Source: Alphaproteobacteria bacterium (lineage in GTDB: Bacteria; Myxococcota_A; UBA796; GCA-2862545). Taken from it: 64,000 nucleotides of DNA. Shown here piece after piece: positions 50,698 through 60,000 of the stretch. The notes below the pieces were generated by a model. It was given only the letters and a program-made list of their open reading frames with translations. It ran no database searches and was not told the DNA's origin. Location: the NCBI GenBank assembly GCA_020632955.1, contig JACKEO010000015.1, forward strand, positions 1-64,000, read 5' to 3'. Within the stretch, counting starts at the first letter, position 1. Every line of letters starts with the position of its first letter. Made by a program: the position numbers and the translations under genes.

Positions 50698-52397
50698 CGC
50701 CGCTCCACGCGCACCCGTCGGCGGACCTCCAGGTCCTGCAGCACGTCCTCGCGTCCATCGGGCCAGGTGATCTCGAGCCGGTCGAGGCGATCGACGGCGC
50801 CCAGGCCCACGTGCACCTCGGGAGGGCCGGAGGTGCCGTAGCCGGTGCCCCCGGCCCGCACCTCGCGCACCCAGCTGCGCTCGCCGGCCACGAAGCGGAG
50901 GCGGGCCCCCACGGCGTGCACGTTCGGGGCCGGCTGGTGCAGCTCCACCTCGAGCCACGCGCCCGCGGTGCAGGTGCCCAGGTGGATGCGCGTGGGACCC
51001 CGCAGGTCGGTGCGCACCAGATCGAGCATGCCGTCGCGATCCAGGTCGACCCAGAGGGCGCCGCGTCCGCGACCGGCGTCGTCCACGCCCCAGTCCGGCG
51101 CCACGTCGGTGAAGGTGCCGTCGTCGCCCTGGAGGAAGAGGGCGTCGGGCTGGGCCAGCGGGTTCTCGTGGTTCGAGCGCACCTGCAGATGGCCGAAGGC
51201 GATCACCGCGTCGAGGTCGCCGTCGTTGTCGGCGTCGCCGAGGTCGGCCGCCCACGCCACCCGCTGCCCGCGGTCCCAGTCGGGCCGGAGACCGCGGGCC
51301 TTGCCCACGTCGCTCCAGCCGGGGCCCCCGTCGTCGCTCGCGTAGAGGCGGACCACGTCCCAGGCCGTGACGAGGAAGTCGACGATGCCGTCGCCGTCGA
51401 CGTCGCCCAGCGCGAGCCCCATGTTCTCGGCGTTGGACTCGAGGCCCTCGGGCACCGGCAGCTGCAGGCGACCCTCCACGTTGCGCAGCAGCAGCGTGGG
51501 CACCCGCCAGCCGAAGTCGTTCACCACGAAGAGCTCGAGCCAGCCGTCGCCGTCCACGTCGGTCCACGCGCCGCCGAAGGTGTGCCCCAGCTTCAGCGGG
51601 TGGATGACGCTCGCGTCGGGCAGGTAGGGCACCACGTCGGCGAAGGTGGTGTCGGCCCCCTGCACGAAGAGGCGGTCGGGGTCGCCGTCGGGCAGGCCCT
51701 GGTCCGACGACAACGCGCCGTACGTGCCCACGAACACGTCCAGATCGCCGTCCCGGTCCCAGTCGGCCCAGGCCGAGCCCATGCTGCGGCCCTGGGGTGG
51801 GCCGGCCAGGCCGTAGGCGGCGGTGGCGTCCTCGAAGCGCCCGCTGCCGTCGTTCCGCAGCAGGGTGTCGGGACCCTGGAAGGCGGTGACGAAGGCGTCG
51901 AGATCCCCGTCGTCGTCCAGATCGACCAGGCTCACGCCCGCCGTGCGCTCGGGCAGGGGAGGGAGGTCCCCGGAGCGGTCCACGAACACCGGCGCGTCGA
52001 CGGGGCCCTCCTGGACCCACAGCTGCACGTCGGGGCCGCGGCGGGTGACGATCAGGTCGAGCCGCCCGTCGCCCGTCAGGTCGCCCACGCCGAAGCCGCC
52101 CCCCACGAAGAGCGCCGTGCTGTCGGGGTCGTGGGGCTGGTCGCGCCAGGCCTGCCCGCCGTCGAGCAGGCGCATCGGGCCCGAGGTGGCCGCGCAGGTG
52201 CGCTCCGGCCCCACCTCCACGCGCAGCGAGCCGGGGGGCGCCGTGTCGTCGGGGACGGAGTCCGACGGGGGATCGGTGTCGATCACCGGATCGGTGTCGG
52301 CCGTCTCGGCCACGCGCGTGTCGTCCTGCGTGTCGCCCCCGTCGTCGGACGGAGGCGTGCAGGCGACGAGCAGCACGGCGAGGGCGCGACCGGACAT
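50694..52397 (-). CDS. ASPIC/UnbV and FG-GAP repeat lipoprotein (copy 2)
   Basis: 567 residues from ATG 52397. Lipobox LLVAC (Cys13) and an Asp/Thr/Pro linker (DTDPVIDTDPPSDSVPDDTA). Repeats include DLTGDGRLD, DLDDDGDLD, DWDRDGDLD, DVDGDGWLE, DVDGDGIVD, DADNDGDLD and DLDRDGMLD, then an ASPIC/UnbV domain with VGARLRFVAGERSWVREVRAGG and LEITWPDGREDVL. First gene of a two-gene unit. A further such protein lies at 17883-19607. Its promoter region (109 bases to a divergent gene) has TGC-TAGATC near 52430 and an 8-base inverted repeat (52413-52420, 52459-52466). Confidence 0.87.
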   Translation of the reverse strand: MSGRALAVLLVACTPPSDDGGDTQDDTRVAETADTDPVIDTDPPSDSVPDDTAPPGSLRVEVGPERTCAATSGPMRLLDGGQAWRDQPHDPDSTALFVGGGFGVGDLTGDGRLDLIVTRRGPDVQLWVQEGPVDAPVFVDRSGDLPPLPERTAGVSLVDLDDDGDLDAFVTAFQGPDTLLRNDGSGRFEDATAAYGLAGPPQGRSMGSAWADWDRDGDLDVFVGTYGALSSDQGLPDGDPDRLFVQGADTTFADVVPYLPDASVIHPLKLGHTFGGAWTDVDGDGWLELFVVNDFGWRVPTLLLRNVEGRLQLPVPEGLESNAENMGLALGDVDGDGIVDFLVTAWDVVRLYASDDGGPGWSDVGKARGLRPDWDRGQRVAWAADLGDADNDGDLDAVIAFGHLQVRSNHENPLAQPDALFLQGDDGTFTDVAPDWGVDDAGRGRGALWVDLDRDGMLDLVRTDLRGPTRIHLGTCTAGAWLEVELHQPAPNVHAVGARLRFVAGERSWVREVRAGGTGYGTSGPPEVHVGLGAVDRLDRLEITWPDGREDVLQDLEVRRRVRVERR

Positions 52398-52506
52398 GGG
52401 CGGGGGATCCGACGACGGCAGCACGATCTAGCACCCCGGGGCTCCGTCCGCGCGGGCTTGCCGTCGGCCGTGGCGTGTCCAGGAGGGGACGCCGTCCGGA
52501 GGCACA

Positions 52507-53664
52507 GTGCGCTTCGACCCCGCCGCGGCCCCGCTGCTCGACCCGGTGCGCGCGCCCCTGGAGGCGGGCGCCGTCCGCCTGGGGGTGGAGGCCGACGTCG
52601 AGGTGCGGCTCGGCGAGGTGGAGGGCTTCTGGGCGTTGCAGGACGACGCCGTGGTGCTGGCCTCCGCGCTCGCCACGCCCGACGGGCACCCCGACGATGC
52701 CGGGGGGCTCGACCGCTGGCGGCGGGCCGCGGGCGCGGTCCTCGAGGCCCTGGTGGTGCGCAGCCTGCCCGCGCGGGACCCCTGGTGGCTGGCCCTGGGC
52801 CTGGCGATCCACCGGGTGGACGCCGCGCTGCCGGAGCTGGGCCTCGCGCCGTCGGCGTGCGCCGCGGCGGCGGGTGCCGACCTCGTGGCCTCCCCCCGGG
52901 GCGGTCTGGCGGTGCTGCGCGCGTGGGCCCGTGCGGGGCTCGACGCGGAGGCCGAGGCGCTGCGGGCGCTGGCCGAGGGGGTGGACGTCCAGCGCTTCGT
53001 GGAGGCCGGCGTCGCCGTGCTGGGCGCCGAGGCGGGGCCCCCGGCCCGCGACGTGCCCACCGCCCTGGGGCCCTGGTCGTGGGCGCGCCTGGAGATCCCG
53101 CCCCACCCGCGCGGCGGTCGGGTGCGGGTGCAGGGACGCGGCGGCGTCGTGCCCGCGTGGGCGCGCGCCGGGGAGGTCTTCCGTGGCGTGGCGGGTGCCT
53201 GCGGCGAGGGCTGCACGCTCGTGCCCGAGCCCGGGGGCCCGGTGGGGGACTGGGAGGTGCGCTCGGCCCAGGGCGGGGTGCAGGTGCTGGGCGCGCGCGG
53301 CGTGGTCTTCCGCTTCCGCGCGTCGGGGCGGCTGGAGGTGCTGCTCGCCGACGCCTACGTGGGCTCGGTGGCGGAGGTGGAGGCGGCGCGCCGTCTGGGC
53401 ACCTCCGGCGTGGTGCACGGACGGTGGACCGTGGACGGGCCGCGGCGCGTGCGGCTGCACGACGTGGCGCCGGCCGGCGTCACGCTGCACGGTCGGCAGG
53501 ACGGCGGGTTCGCCGTGCCGGGCGAGGGCACCGGGCTGGCCGCCGGCATCGCGGCGATGCAGGAGTCCGCCTGGCGCTGGACGCTGTCGGGGGAGGGCCT
53601 GGTGCTGGAGGGGCGGATGGGCGCGGCGCCGGTGCAGGTGCGGCTGGCCCGCGCCGTGGTCTGA
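52507..53664 (+). CDS. unknown protein preceding the mla operon
   Basis: 385 residues from GTG 52507 with CCGGAGG upstream. No signal peptide is seen. The N-terminal half is Ala/Leu/Arg-rich and helical (WWLALGLAIHRVDAALPELG). From about 210 it becomes Gly/Val-rich with a beta look (GRVRVQGRGGVVPAWARAG, VRVQG, VVFRFRASGRLEVLLADAYV). No family is recognised. It is 44 bases ahead of mlaE on the same strand, so it may belong to the lipid transport operon. Confidence 0.6.
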   Translation: MRFDPAAAPLLDPVRAPLEAGAVRLGVEADVEVRLGEVEGFWALQDDAVVLASALATPDGHPDDAGGLDRWRRAAGAVLEALVVRSLPARDPWWLALGLAIHRVDAALPELGLAPSACAAAAGADLVASPRGGLAVLRAWARAGLDAEAEALRALAEGVDVQRFVEAGVAVLGAEAGPPARDVPTALGPWSWARLEIPPHPRGGRVRVQGRGGVVPAWARAGEVFRGVAGACGEGCTLVPEPGGPVGDWEVRSAQGGVQVLGARGVVFRFRASGRLEVLLADAYVGSVAEVEAARRLGTSGVVHGRWTVDGPRRVRLHDVAPAGVTLHGRQDGGFAVPGEGTGLAAGIAAMQESAWRWTLSGEGLVLEGRMGAAPVQVRLARAVV

Positions 53665-53708
53665 GAGCGCCCCCCACGACGGGCTCGCGGGCGCGTTACG
53701 CCGCGCCG

Positions 53709-54560
53709 GTGAACAGCGCGTCGACCCCCGCCGAGGACCTGGGCGGCCCCCGACGGCGGCGTGGCCTGCTGGTGCGCCTCCTCGAGGGCGTGGGCGCGGC
53801 CGTGCTCGGCGTCTTCCGCGCCTGGATGGGCGTGATCGAGGAGGTCGGGCGCGCCGCCTGGATCGGCTTCTGGGGGCTCGCGAACGCGGTGATCCCGCCG
53901 GTGCGGCTGCGACTGATCGCCCAGCAGATCGAGTTCATCGGCGTGCAGTCGCTGCCCATCATCCTGCTCGCCTCGATCTTCACGGGCGCGGTCTTCTCGC
54001 TCCAGAGCTACCGCGCCTTCGTCACGTTCGGGGCCCAGGCGATGGTGGGCGGCACCGTGGGCGTGGCGCTCACCCGCGAGCTCGGCCCCACGCTCACCGG
54101 CCTGCTCGTGTCGGGTCGCGCCGGCTCCGCCATCGCCGCCGAGCTGGGGTCCATGCGGGTCACCGAGCAGATCGACGCGCTCGAGGCCATGGCGGTGGAT
54201 CCGGTCAGCTACCTGGTGAAGCCCCGGCTGGTGGCCGCCATCGTCGCCATGCCGATGCTCACCGCCATCTTCGACTTCGTGGGCATCGCGGGGTCGTACG
54301 TGGTGAGCGTGCACGTGCTCGGCCTCACCGAGCCCGAGTTCATGGTGCGCCTGGCCGACTGGGTGGACTGGGAGGACATCTGGACGGGCCTGTTCAAGGC
54401 CTTCGTCTTCGGCCTGATCATGGGCACCGTGGCCTGCTACAAGGGCTTCTACACGCGCGGGGGGGCCAAGGGCGTGGGCATCGCCACCACCACCGCCGTG
54501 GTGGTCAGCTCGGTCGCCATCCTCGTGGCCAACTTCTTCATCGCCTGGGCGCTCCCGTGA
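53709..54560 (+). CDS. mlaE: Mla-type ABC transporter permease
   Basis: 283 residues. MlaE is the inner-membrane permease of the retrograde phospholipid transport system between the membranes. Family blocks: FIGVQSLPIILLASIFTGAVFSLQSY, VGGTVGVALTRELGPTLTGLLVSGRAGSAIAAELGSM, TEQIDALEAMAVDPVSYLVKPRLVAA and the last helices with GTVACYKGFYTRGGAKGVG. GTG 53709 is the likely start; its ribosome-binding site is weak. mlaF follows after 7 bases. Confidence 0.93.
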   Translation: MNSASTPAEDLGGPRRRRGLLVRLLEGVGAAVLGVFRAWMGVIEEVGRAAWIGFWGLANAVIPPVRLRLIAQQIEFIGVQSLPIILLASIFTGAVFSLQSYRAFVTFGAQAMVGGTVGVALTRELGPTLTGLLVSGRAGSAIAAELGSMRVTEQIDALEAMAVDPVSYLVKPRLVAAIVAMPMLTAIFDFVGIAGSYVVSVHVLGLTEPEFMVRLADWVDWEDIWTGLFKAFVFGLIMGTVACYKGFYTRGGAKGVGIATTTAVVVSSVAILVANFFIAWALP

Positions 54561-54567
54561 GGGCTCC

Positions 54568-55371
54568 GTGAGCGGCAGCGGCAGCGCGTCGGACTTCGTC
54601 GACCCGGTCACCGGCCAGCCGGGGGCCATCGTCTACCAGGGCGTCCACAAGGCCTTCGGCGACCACCACGTGCTGCGGGGGCTCGACCTCGTGGTGCCCG
54701 CCGAGCGCATCACGGTGGTCATCGGGCGCAGCGGCACGGGCAAGTCCGTCACCATCAAGCACATCATGGGGCTGCTGCGGCCCGATGCCGGGCACATCTG
54801 GGTGGGCGACGACGAGCTCACCACGATGAGCGACCGGGAGCTCCGCCACATCCGCCTGCGCTTCGGGATGGTGTTCCAGCACGCCGCCCTCTTCGACTCG
54901 ATGGACGTCTTCGAGAACGTGGCCTTCCCGCTGCGCCAGCACGAGCGGCTCCGCGAGGCCGAGGTGCGCGCGAAGGTGGGCGCGCTGCTCGACGCGGTGG
55001 GCCTGCGGGGCGCCGAGCGCAAGATCCCGTCGGAGCTGTCGGGCGGCATGCGCAAGCGGGTGGGGCTGGCGCGGGCGCTGGTGCGCGATCCCGCCTACCT
55101 GCTCTACGACGAGCCCACGACGGGCCTCGATCCCATCCTCACCGCGGCGATGGACAAGCTCATCGCCGACACCCAGCGTGCCCACCCCGGCCTCACCTCC
55201 CTGGTGATCAGCCACGACATGCACGCCGTGCTCTCCATCGCCGACAAGATCGTCATGCTGGTGGACGGGCGCGTGGCCCACGAGGGCACGCCCGACTGGT
55301 TCCGCCAGAGCGACGACGCGCTGGTGCGCCAGTTCCTGTCGGGTTCGCTCGACGGGCCGATGAAGGTCTGA
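54568..55371 (+). CDS. mlaF: Mla-type ABC transporter ATPase
   Basis: 267 residues from GTG 54568. Walker A GRSGTGKS (53-60), Q-loop GMVFQHAALFDSMDVFENVAF, signature LSGGM (about 157), Walker B LLYDEPTTGLDP and the switch His in VISHDMHA. The Q-loop stretch 'FQ-x-x-ALFDS' and 'TGLDPI' are typical of MlaF/MkL ATPases. It energises lipid movement with MlaE and MlaD. mlaB and mlaC homologues are not found here, and mlaA is not in the window. Confidence 0.95.
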   Translation: MSGSGSASDFVDPVTGQPGAIVYQGVHKAFGDHHVLRGLDLVVPAERITVVIGRSGTGKSVTIKHIMGLLRPDAGHIWVGDDELTTMSDRELRHIRLRFGMVFQHAALFDSMDVFENVAFPLRQHERLREAEVRAKVGALLDAVGLRGAERKIPSELSGGMRKRVGLARALVRDPAYLLYDEPTTGLDPILTAAMDKLIADTQRAHPGLTSLVISHDMHAVLSIADKIVMLVDGRVAHEGTPDWFRQSDDALVRQFLSGSLDGPMKV

Positions 55372-55452
55372 CGCGGCGCTCGTGCCGCCCGAGTCCCCCA
55401 CACCCGTCCATCCCGGTTAGCATCGCGCCGCCTCGGAGACGCCGCCCCGCCC

Positions 55453-56928
55453 ATGCAGAGCTGGACCAACGAGCTCAAGGTCGGCGTGTTCGTCGTGGTC
55501 GCCCTCGCGATCGCGGGCTTCGCCTTCGTGTGGAGCTTCGACGGCGTGCGCGACGACGAGGCGCTCTACCGCATCCACATGACGGTGGAGAGCGCGTCGG
55601 GCCTGTACGAGGGCACGGCCGTGCAGCTCGCGGGCGTCGAGATCGGCAGCGTGGAGGGCATCGGCCTGGCCGGCGACCGCGCGCGCGTCACGCTGCGCAT
55701 CCGCGAGGCCTACCAGCTCCCGGTCGACACCACCGGCGAGCTCAAGGCCACGGGCCTGCTCGGCGACTACTACGTGCGGCTGTACCCCGGGGTGGAGGAC
55801 GCCTTCCTGCAGGACGGCGCGGTCATCCCCGAGCGGTCGGTGCCGGGCGACATCGACACGGTCACGCGCAACCTCGAGACCATCTCCGAGGACATCGCCG
55901 CCATCACGAAGCTGCTGCGCGAGATGGTGGAGAACCGCGACAACCGCGACCACGTCGAGTCCACGCTCGCCAACGTCGACGCGCTCACCGCCGAGCTCCG
56001 GTACCTGGCGGAGCGCAACTCGGCCGACCTGGACGCGATCATCGACTCGGTGCGGCGCCTGTCGGAGTCCCTCGAGGGCTACACCGACGACATCGCCGCC
56101 GACGTGGACGAGGAGATGGACAAGCTCAAGGTCCTCACCGACGAGCTCACCACCTCGGCCGAGAACGTCAGCTCGATCACCGGCAAGGTGGACCGCGGGG
56201 AGGGCACCCTCGGGGCGCTGGTCAACGACCGCACCACCATCGACGAGATCAACGAGACCGTCGACCAGGTGGGCAACGCGCTCGGGTCCCTCTTCGGCCT
56301 GCAGCCCGAGCTCTACTTCATCACGCGCTTCTACGGGGGCACCGAGCCCTCCGACACCACGCTCTTCCCCTTCGGCAACGAGCTGGCGTGGTCGAACTCG
56401 AACACGGTGGGCGTGAACCTCCGCGCGAACAACGACTTCTGGTGGACCTTCGAGCTCGTCGACCACCCGCAGGGCACCGTGACCCAGCGGGAGGTCTACC
56501 GCGAGGCCACCGACACCTACGAGATGCGCTGGATCCGCGAGCGCGGCTTCAAGTTCAGCTTCTTCGTGAACAAGCGCTGGGGTCCCGCCGCCTTCCGTCT
56601 CGGCCTCAAGGAGGACGGCGGCGGTGTCGGCGTCACCTTCTTCGCCTGGCGCGACCGCGTGGAGATCGCGGCCGACCTCTTCAGCTTCCGCTTCGGCAGC
56701 TACCCGGCGGTGGCCTTCTCGGGCGTGCCGAACACCCGTGCCTACATCCGGGTCCACCCCGCGCGGGGCTTCTTCGTCGAGGTCGGCGCCGAGCAGATCG
56801 CCCTGGGCATCGCCGCGGCTGCGCAGGGCACCGGCTTCTTCTCGGGCTACATCGGCGGCGGGTTCATCTTCGGCGACGACCGCATCCGCGGAGTGTTCAC
56901 CTCGCTGCCCTCGGGCGCGCTGCGCTGA
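55453..56928 (+). CDS. mlaD: Mla-type MCE-domain protein with extended C-terminal beta domain
   Basis: 491 residues. An N-terminal helix (VGVFVVVALAIAGFAFVWSF) anchors the MCE domain (about 38-120: YRIHMTVESASGLYEGTAVQLAGVEIGSVEGI, LLGDYYVRLYPG). A helical stretch (130-280) follows, as in MlaD/PqiB needles. The last 200 residues (ELYFITRFYGG, GVNLRANNDFWWTFELVD, FKFSFFVNKRWGPAAFRLGL, FFSGYIGGGFIF) alternate like a beta-barrel or beta-sheet. That part is not in E. coli MlaD (about 183 residues) and may contact the outer membrane. 81 bases separate it from mlaF. Confidence 0.9.
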   Translation: MQSWTNELKVGVFVVVALAIAGFAFVWSFDGVRDDEALYRIHMTVESASGLYEGTAVQLAGVEIGSVEGIGLAGDRARVTLRIREAYQLPVDTTGELKATGLLGDYYVRLYPGVEDAFLQDGAVIPERSVPGDIDTVTRNLETISEDIAAITKLLREMVENRDNRDHVESTLANVDALTAELRYLAERNSADLDAIIDSVRRLSESLEGYTDDIAADVDEEMDKLKVLTDELTTSAENVSSITGKVDRGEGTLGALVNDRTTIDEINETVDQVGNALGSLFGLQPELYFITRFYGGTEPSDTTLFPFGNELAWSNSNTVGVNLRANNDFWWTFELVDHPQGTVTQREVYREATDTYEMRWIRERGFKFSFFVNKRWGPAAFRLGLKEDGGGVGVTFFAWRDRVEIAADLFSFRFGSYPAVAFSGVPNTRAYIRVHPARGFFVEVGAEQIALGIAAAAQGTGFFSGYIGGGFIFGDDRIRGVFTSLPSGALR

Positions 56929-56933
56929 CGTCG

Positions 56934-56998
56934 GCGCGTTCGCCGCAGCCGGCGAAGGCACCCCACCACGGGCGAAGGCGGCATCTCGGCGAACGCGC
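56934..56998. repeat. inverted repeat element after the mla operon with four GGCGAA boxes
   Basis: GCGCGTTCGCCG (56934-56945) and CGGCGAACGCGC (56987-56998) are perfect 12-base inverted repeats. The 41-base interior repeats GGCGAAGGC twice (56951-56959 and 56971-56979). GGCGAA therefore occurs three times forward and once inverted. It lies 5 bases after the mlaD stop. It could be a terminator, a REP-like element or a binding site. Between it and the TPR gene, TTGAGT (57052-57057) and TAGGGG (57075-57080), 17 apart, are promoter-like. Confidence 0.6.
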
Positions 56999-57070
56999 GC
57001 GTGCCGCGCCGTCCATGACGTCGGGTTTTCCCGATCCCCCTGCGGATGCGGTTGAGTCCGCGTTGCACGG

Positions 57071-60000
57071 ATGGTAGGGGACCCGGGCAGCCCGGCACGG
57101 AGTGTGGTGGTGGCGTCCCCGAAGGACCGGATCGACAAGGAGGACGCCCCCGCGGCGCCGTCCAGCTTCTTCGACGACGACGACGAGTTCGACTGGTTCG
57201 ACGAGGACAGCGACGTGGTGGACGCCGAAGAGGCACGCCAGCGTCGCGCCGCGATCGAGGCCGAGGCGGGGGGCCTGCGCGCCACGATCATGCCCGCGGG
57301 CATCGAGGAGGAGGCGGAGGGCCTGCGCCGCACGCTCATGCCCACCGGCTTCGAGGACGAGGACGAGATCCCCACGGTGGCCGACGACGAGACGCCCACC
57401 GACACCGGGGAGGACGAGGCGATCGCGGCAGGGGAGGCCGCCGCGCAGGCGGCCCGCGCCGCGGTGGAGGCCACGCCGAAGCGCACGCCGCGGGCGCCTC
57501 CGCCGCCCCCCCCGGTCTACGTCACCCCCCGCAAGTCGAACCGTCCCGCCCGCTCCGGCGGCTACCTCGACAGCATCCTGCCCCGCACCCTCGAGCCCCC
57601 GCGCCTCGCCACGGCGCCGGTGCCGGTGGGCAGCGGGCCCGAGGTGGTGGAGGCCATCGGCGTCGCGGGCACGCGCGAGCGGGTGTTCGAGCTGCCCACG
57701 GGCGACGAGGCCTGGCGCGAGACGGTGGCGGTGCTCGAGCTCGAGGCCGCGGGCGACCCGGAGCGCAAGGCCGGGCTCCTCGCGCAGTCCGCGTGGGTGC
57801 GGCTCCATCGCCTCGACGATCGCGAGGGGGCCCGCGCGCGCCTGGTCGAGGCCTCCGAGGCGGGCCTCGAGGCGGGGGTGGCCTTCCGCGCCGATCTGGC
57901 CGAGGCCAGCGTCGGGCACGAGGACGAGGCCGAGGCGTGGCGCGCACGCGCCGCGGATCTCTCGGGTGCGGCGGCGGCCGACGCGCTCCGCCACGTGGCG
58001 GCTGCCCTCACCAGCCGCGACGACGAGCGGGCCGCCCTCGAGGCCGCGCTCGCGGCCGACCCCGACGACCTGCTCGCCGTGGAGCGCGTGGTGGCGCTGG
58101 CCCGTGCGGCGGAAGACGGCGAGGCGCAGCGCGACGCGCTGGTGCACCTGTCCACGCGGCTCGATCCCAGCTCCACCCCGCCGGTGTCCACCGAGCTCGG
58201 GCACGTGCACGCGCGCCTCGGCGACCACGACGCGGCGCAGGCGGCCTGGCGCGCCGCGCTCGCGGTCGACCCCGACCTGGGCTCGGCCTGGACGGCGCTC
58301 GAGGCCTCGCTGCTCGACGCCGACGATCACGCCGGCCTGGCCGCGCTCTACGGCGAGGAGGCCGGCCGTCGGCCCTCCGAGGCCGGGTGGTGGTGGTGGC
58401 GGGCGGCGGGCGCCTGGCGTCTGGCGGGGGCGCAGGCCGAGACCGATGCCGCGCTCGACAAGGCGATCGCGGGCGGCTCGGTGCTGGCGCGGGCCGATCG
58501 CGAGGCGTGGCTGGCCGCCGACGGGCGCTTCGACGAGCTCGACGCCGCCGTGCGCGACGCCCTGGGCGACCAGCAGCCCCGCCTGGAGCGGGGGGCCGCG
58601 CTCTACCGCCTCGCGGTCACGCTCGAGCGCGGCAACGGCGCCCCCGCGCTGGCCCTGGCCGCCTACCGCGACGCGGCGGCGCTGGGCTTCGTGCCCGCGG
58701 CCGACGCCGTGGAGCAGGCCCTGGCCGCGGCGGGTCCCAGCCCCGAGCTGGTGCGCGTGCTCGAGGATCGCCTCGCCGCCTACGACCTGCCCCGCACCGT
58801 CGACCTCGTCGCGCTCGCGCTCGCGCAGGAGTCCCTGCAGCCCGACAGCGCCGATGCGCTCGCCCGCTTCCAGGAGGCGGCCCGCAAGGACGATCCGGAG
58901 GCGCTCCGGGGGCTCGCCCGTGTGGCGCGCCGACGGGGCGACACGGCCGCCCTGGTGCCTGCGCTGGAGCGTCTGGCGGGGCTCGACGCCGATCCGGGGC
59001 TGCGCGCTGCGCGCGCGCTCGAGCTGGGCGATCTCGCCCGCGCCGCCGGCGATGCCGAGGGGGCCGCCGCCGCCTACGCGCGTGCCATCGCGCCCGAGCT
59101 GGGCGAGGTGGTCGCGCTGCAGCGGCTGGTCGACACCCTGGTGGAGCTGGGGCGGCGCGCCGAGGCCGCCGAGCGGCTCGTCGACCGCGGCGAGGCCGTG
59201 TCCGACGAGGCGTGCGTCCCGTGGATGCTCGCCGGGGCACGGTTGCGCCTCGAGGACGGCGACGTCGAGGCCGCGCTGGCGGTGCTCGACCGGGTGGTGG
59301 AGCGGGTGCCGGGGCTCACCCTGGCCGACGTGCTCCGTCGGCGCATCGCCGGCGCCCGCCGTCCCGAGCTGGCGCGCGAGGCGCTGGAGCAGGCCGGCAC
59401 CGAGGACGCCCGGCTCGCCCTGGCCACCCTGCAGGTGCTCGACGACGAGGCGCCTCCGGCCGAGCTGGCCGGTCACGTGGCCGAGACCCTCCGCGATCTG
59501 CACGCCGCGCGCACGGGGGACTGGGCCGAGCGGCTCGTCGGTGCCGTGTCGGGCGAGCGCTACCTCACCGCGGTGATCGCGGCGGCCCGCGCCGGCGACA
59601 CGTCGGCGCTCGACGCCCTCGAGGAGGCCGACGGCGCCCCGCCCAGCGTGGCGCTGGCCCGTCTCGCCGAGTCCGACGATCGCCCGCTGCTGGCCTTCCG
59701 GTGCGCCGACGGCGCCGATCTGTCGGAGCGGGAGCGCGAGCGGCTCGCCGTGGCGGCGTCCAGCAGCGCCCGCGACGCCCTGGCCCGGGTGCGGCGTCGC
59801 CTCGACCAGGCCGGCATGCCCGTGGGCGCGCTGGCCGAGGTGGCCGGTCTCGCCGCGGCCGCCAACGACCACGACACGCGCCGTCGTGCCCACCTCGCCG
59901 TGGCCCGTCGGTCCTCCGCGGCCGCGGAGCGTGCCGCCCACGCCGTGTGGGCGGCCACGCTGTCGAGCAGCGCCGCGGCCCACGAGGACGCGGCGGCCGC

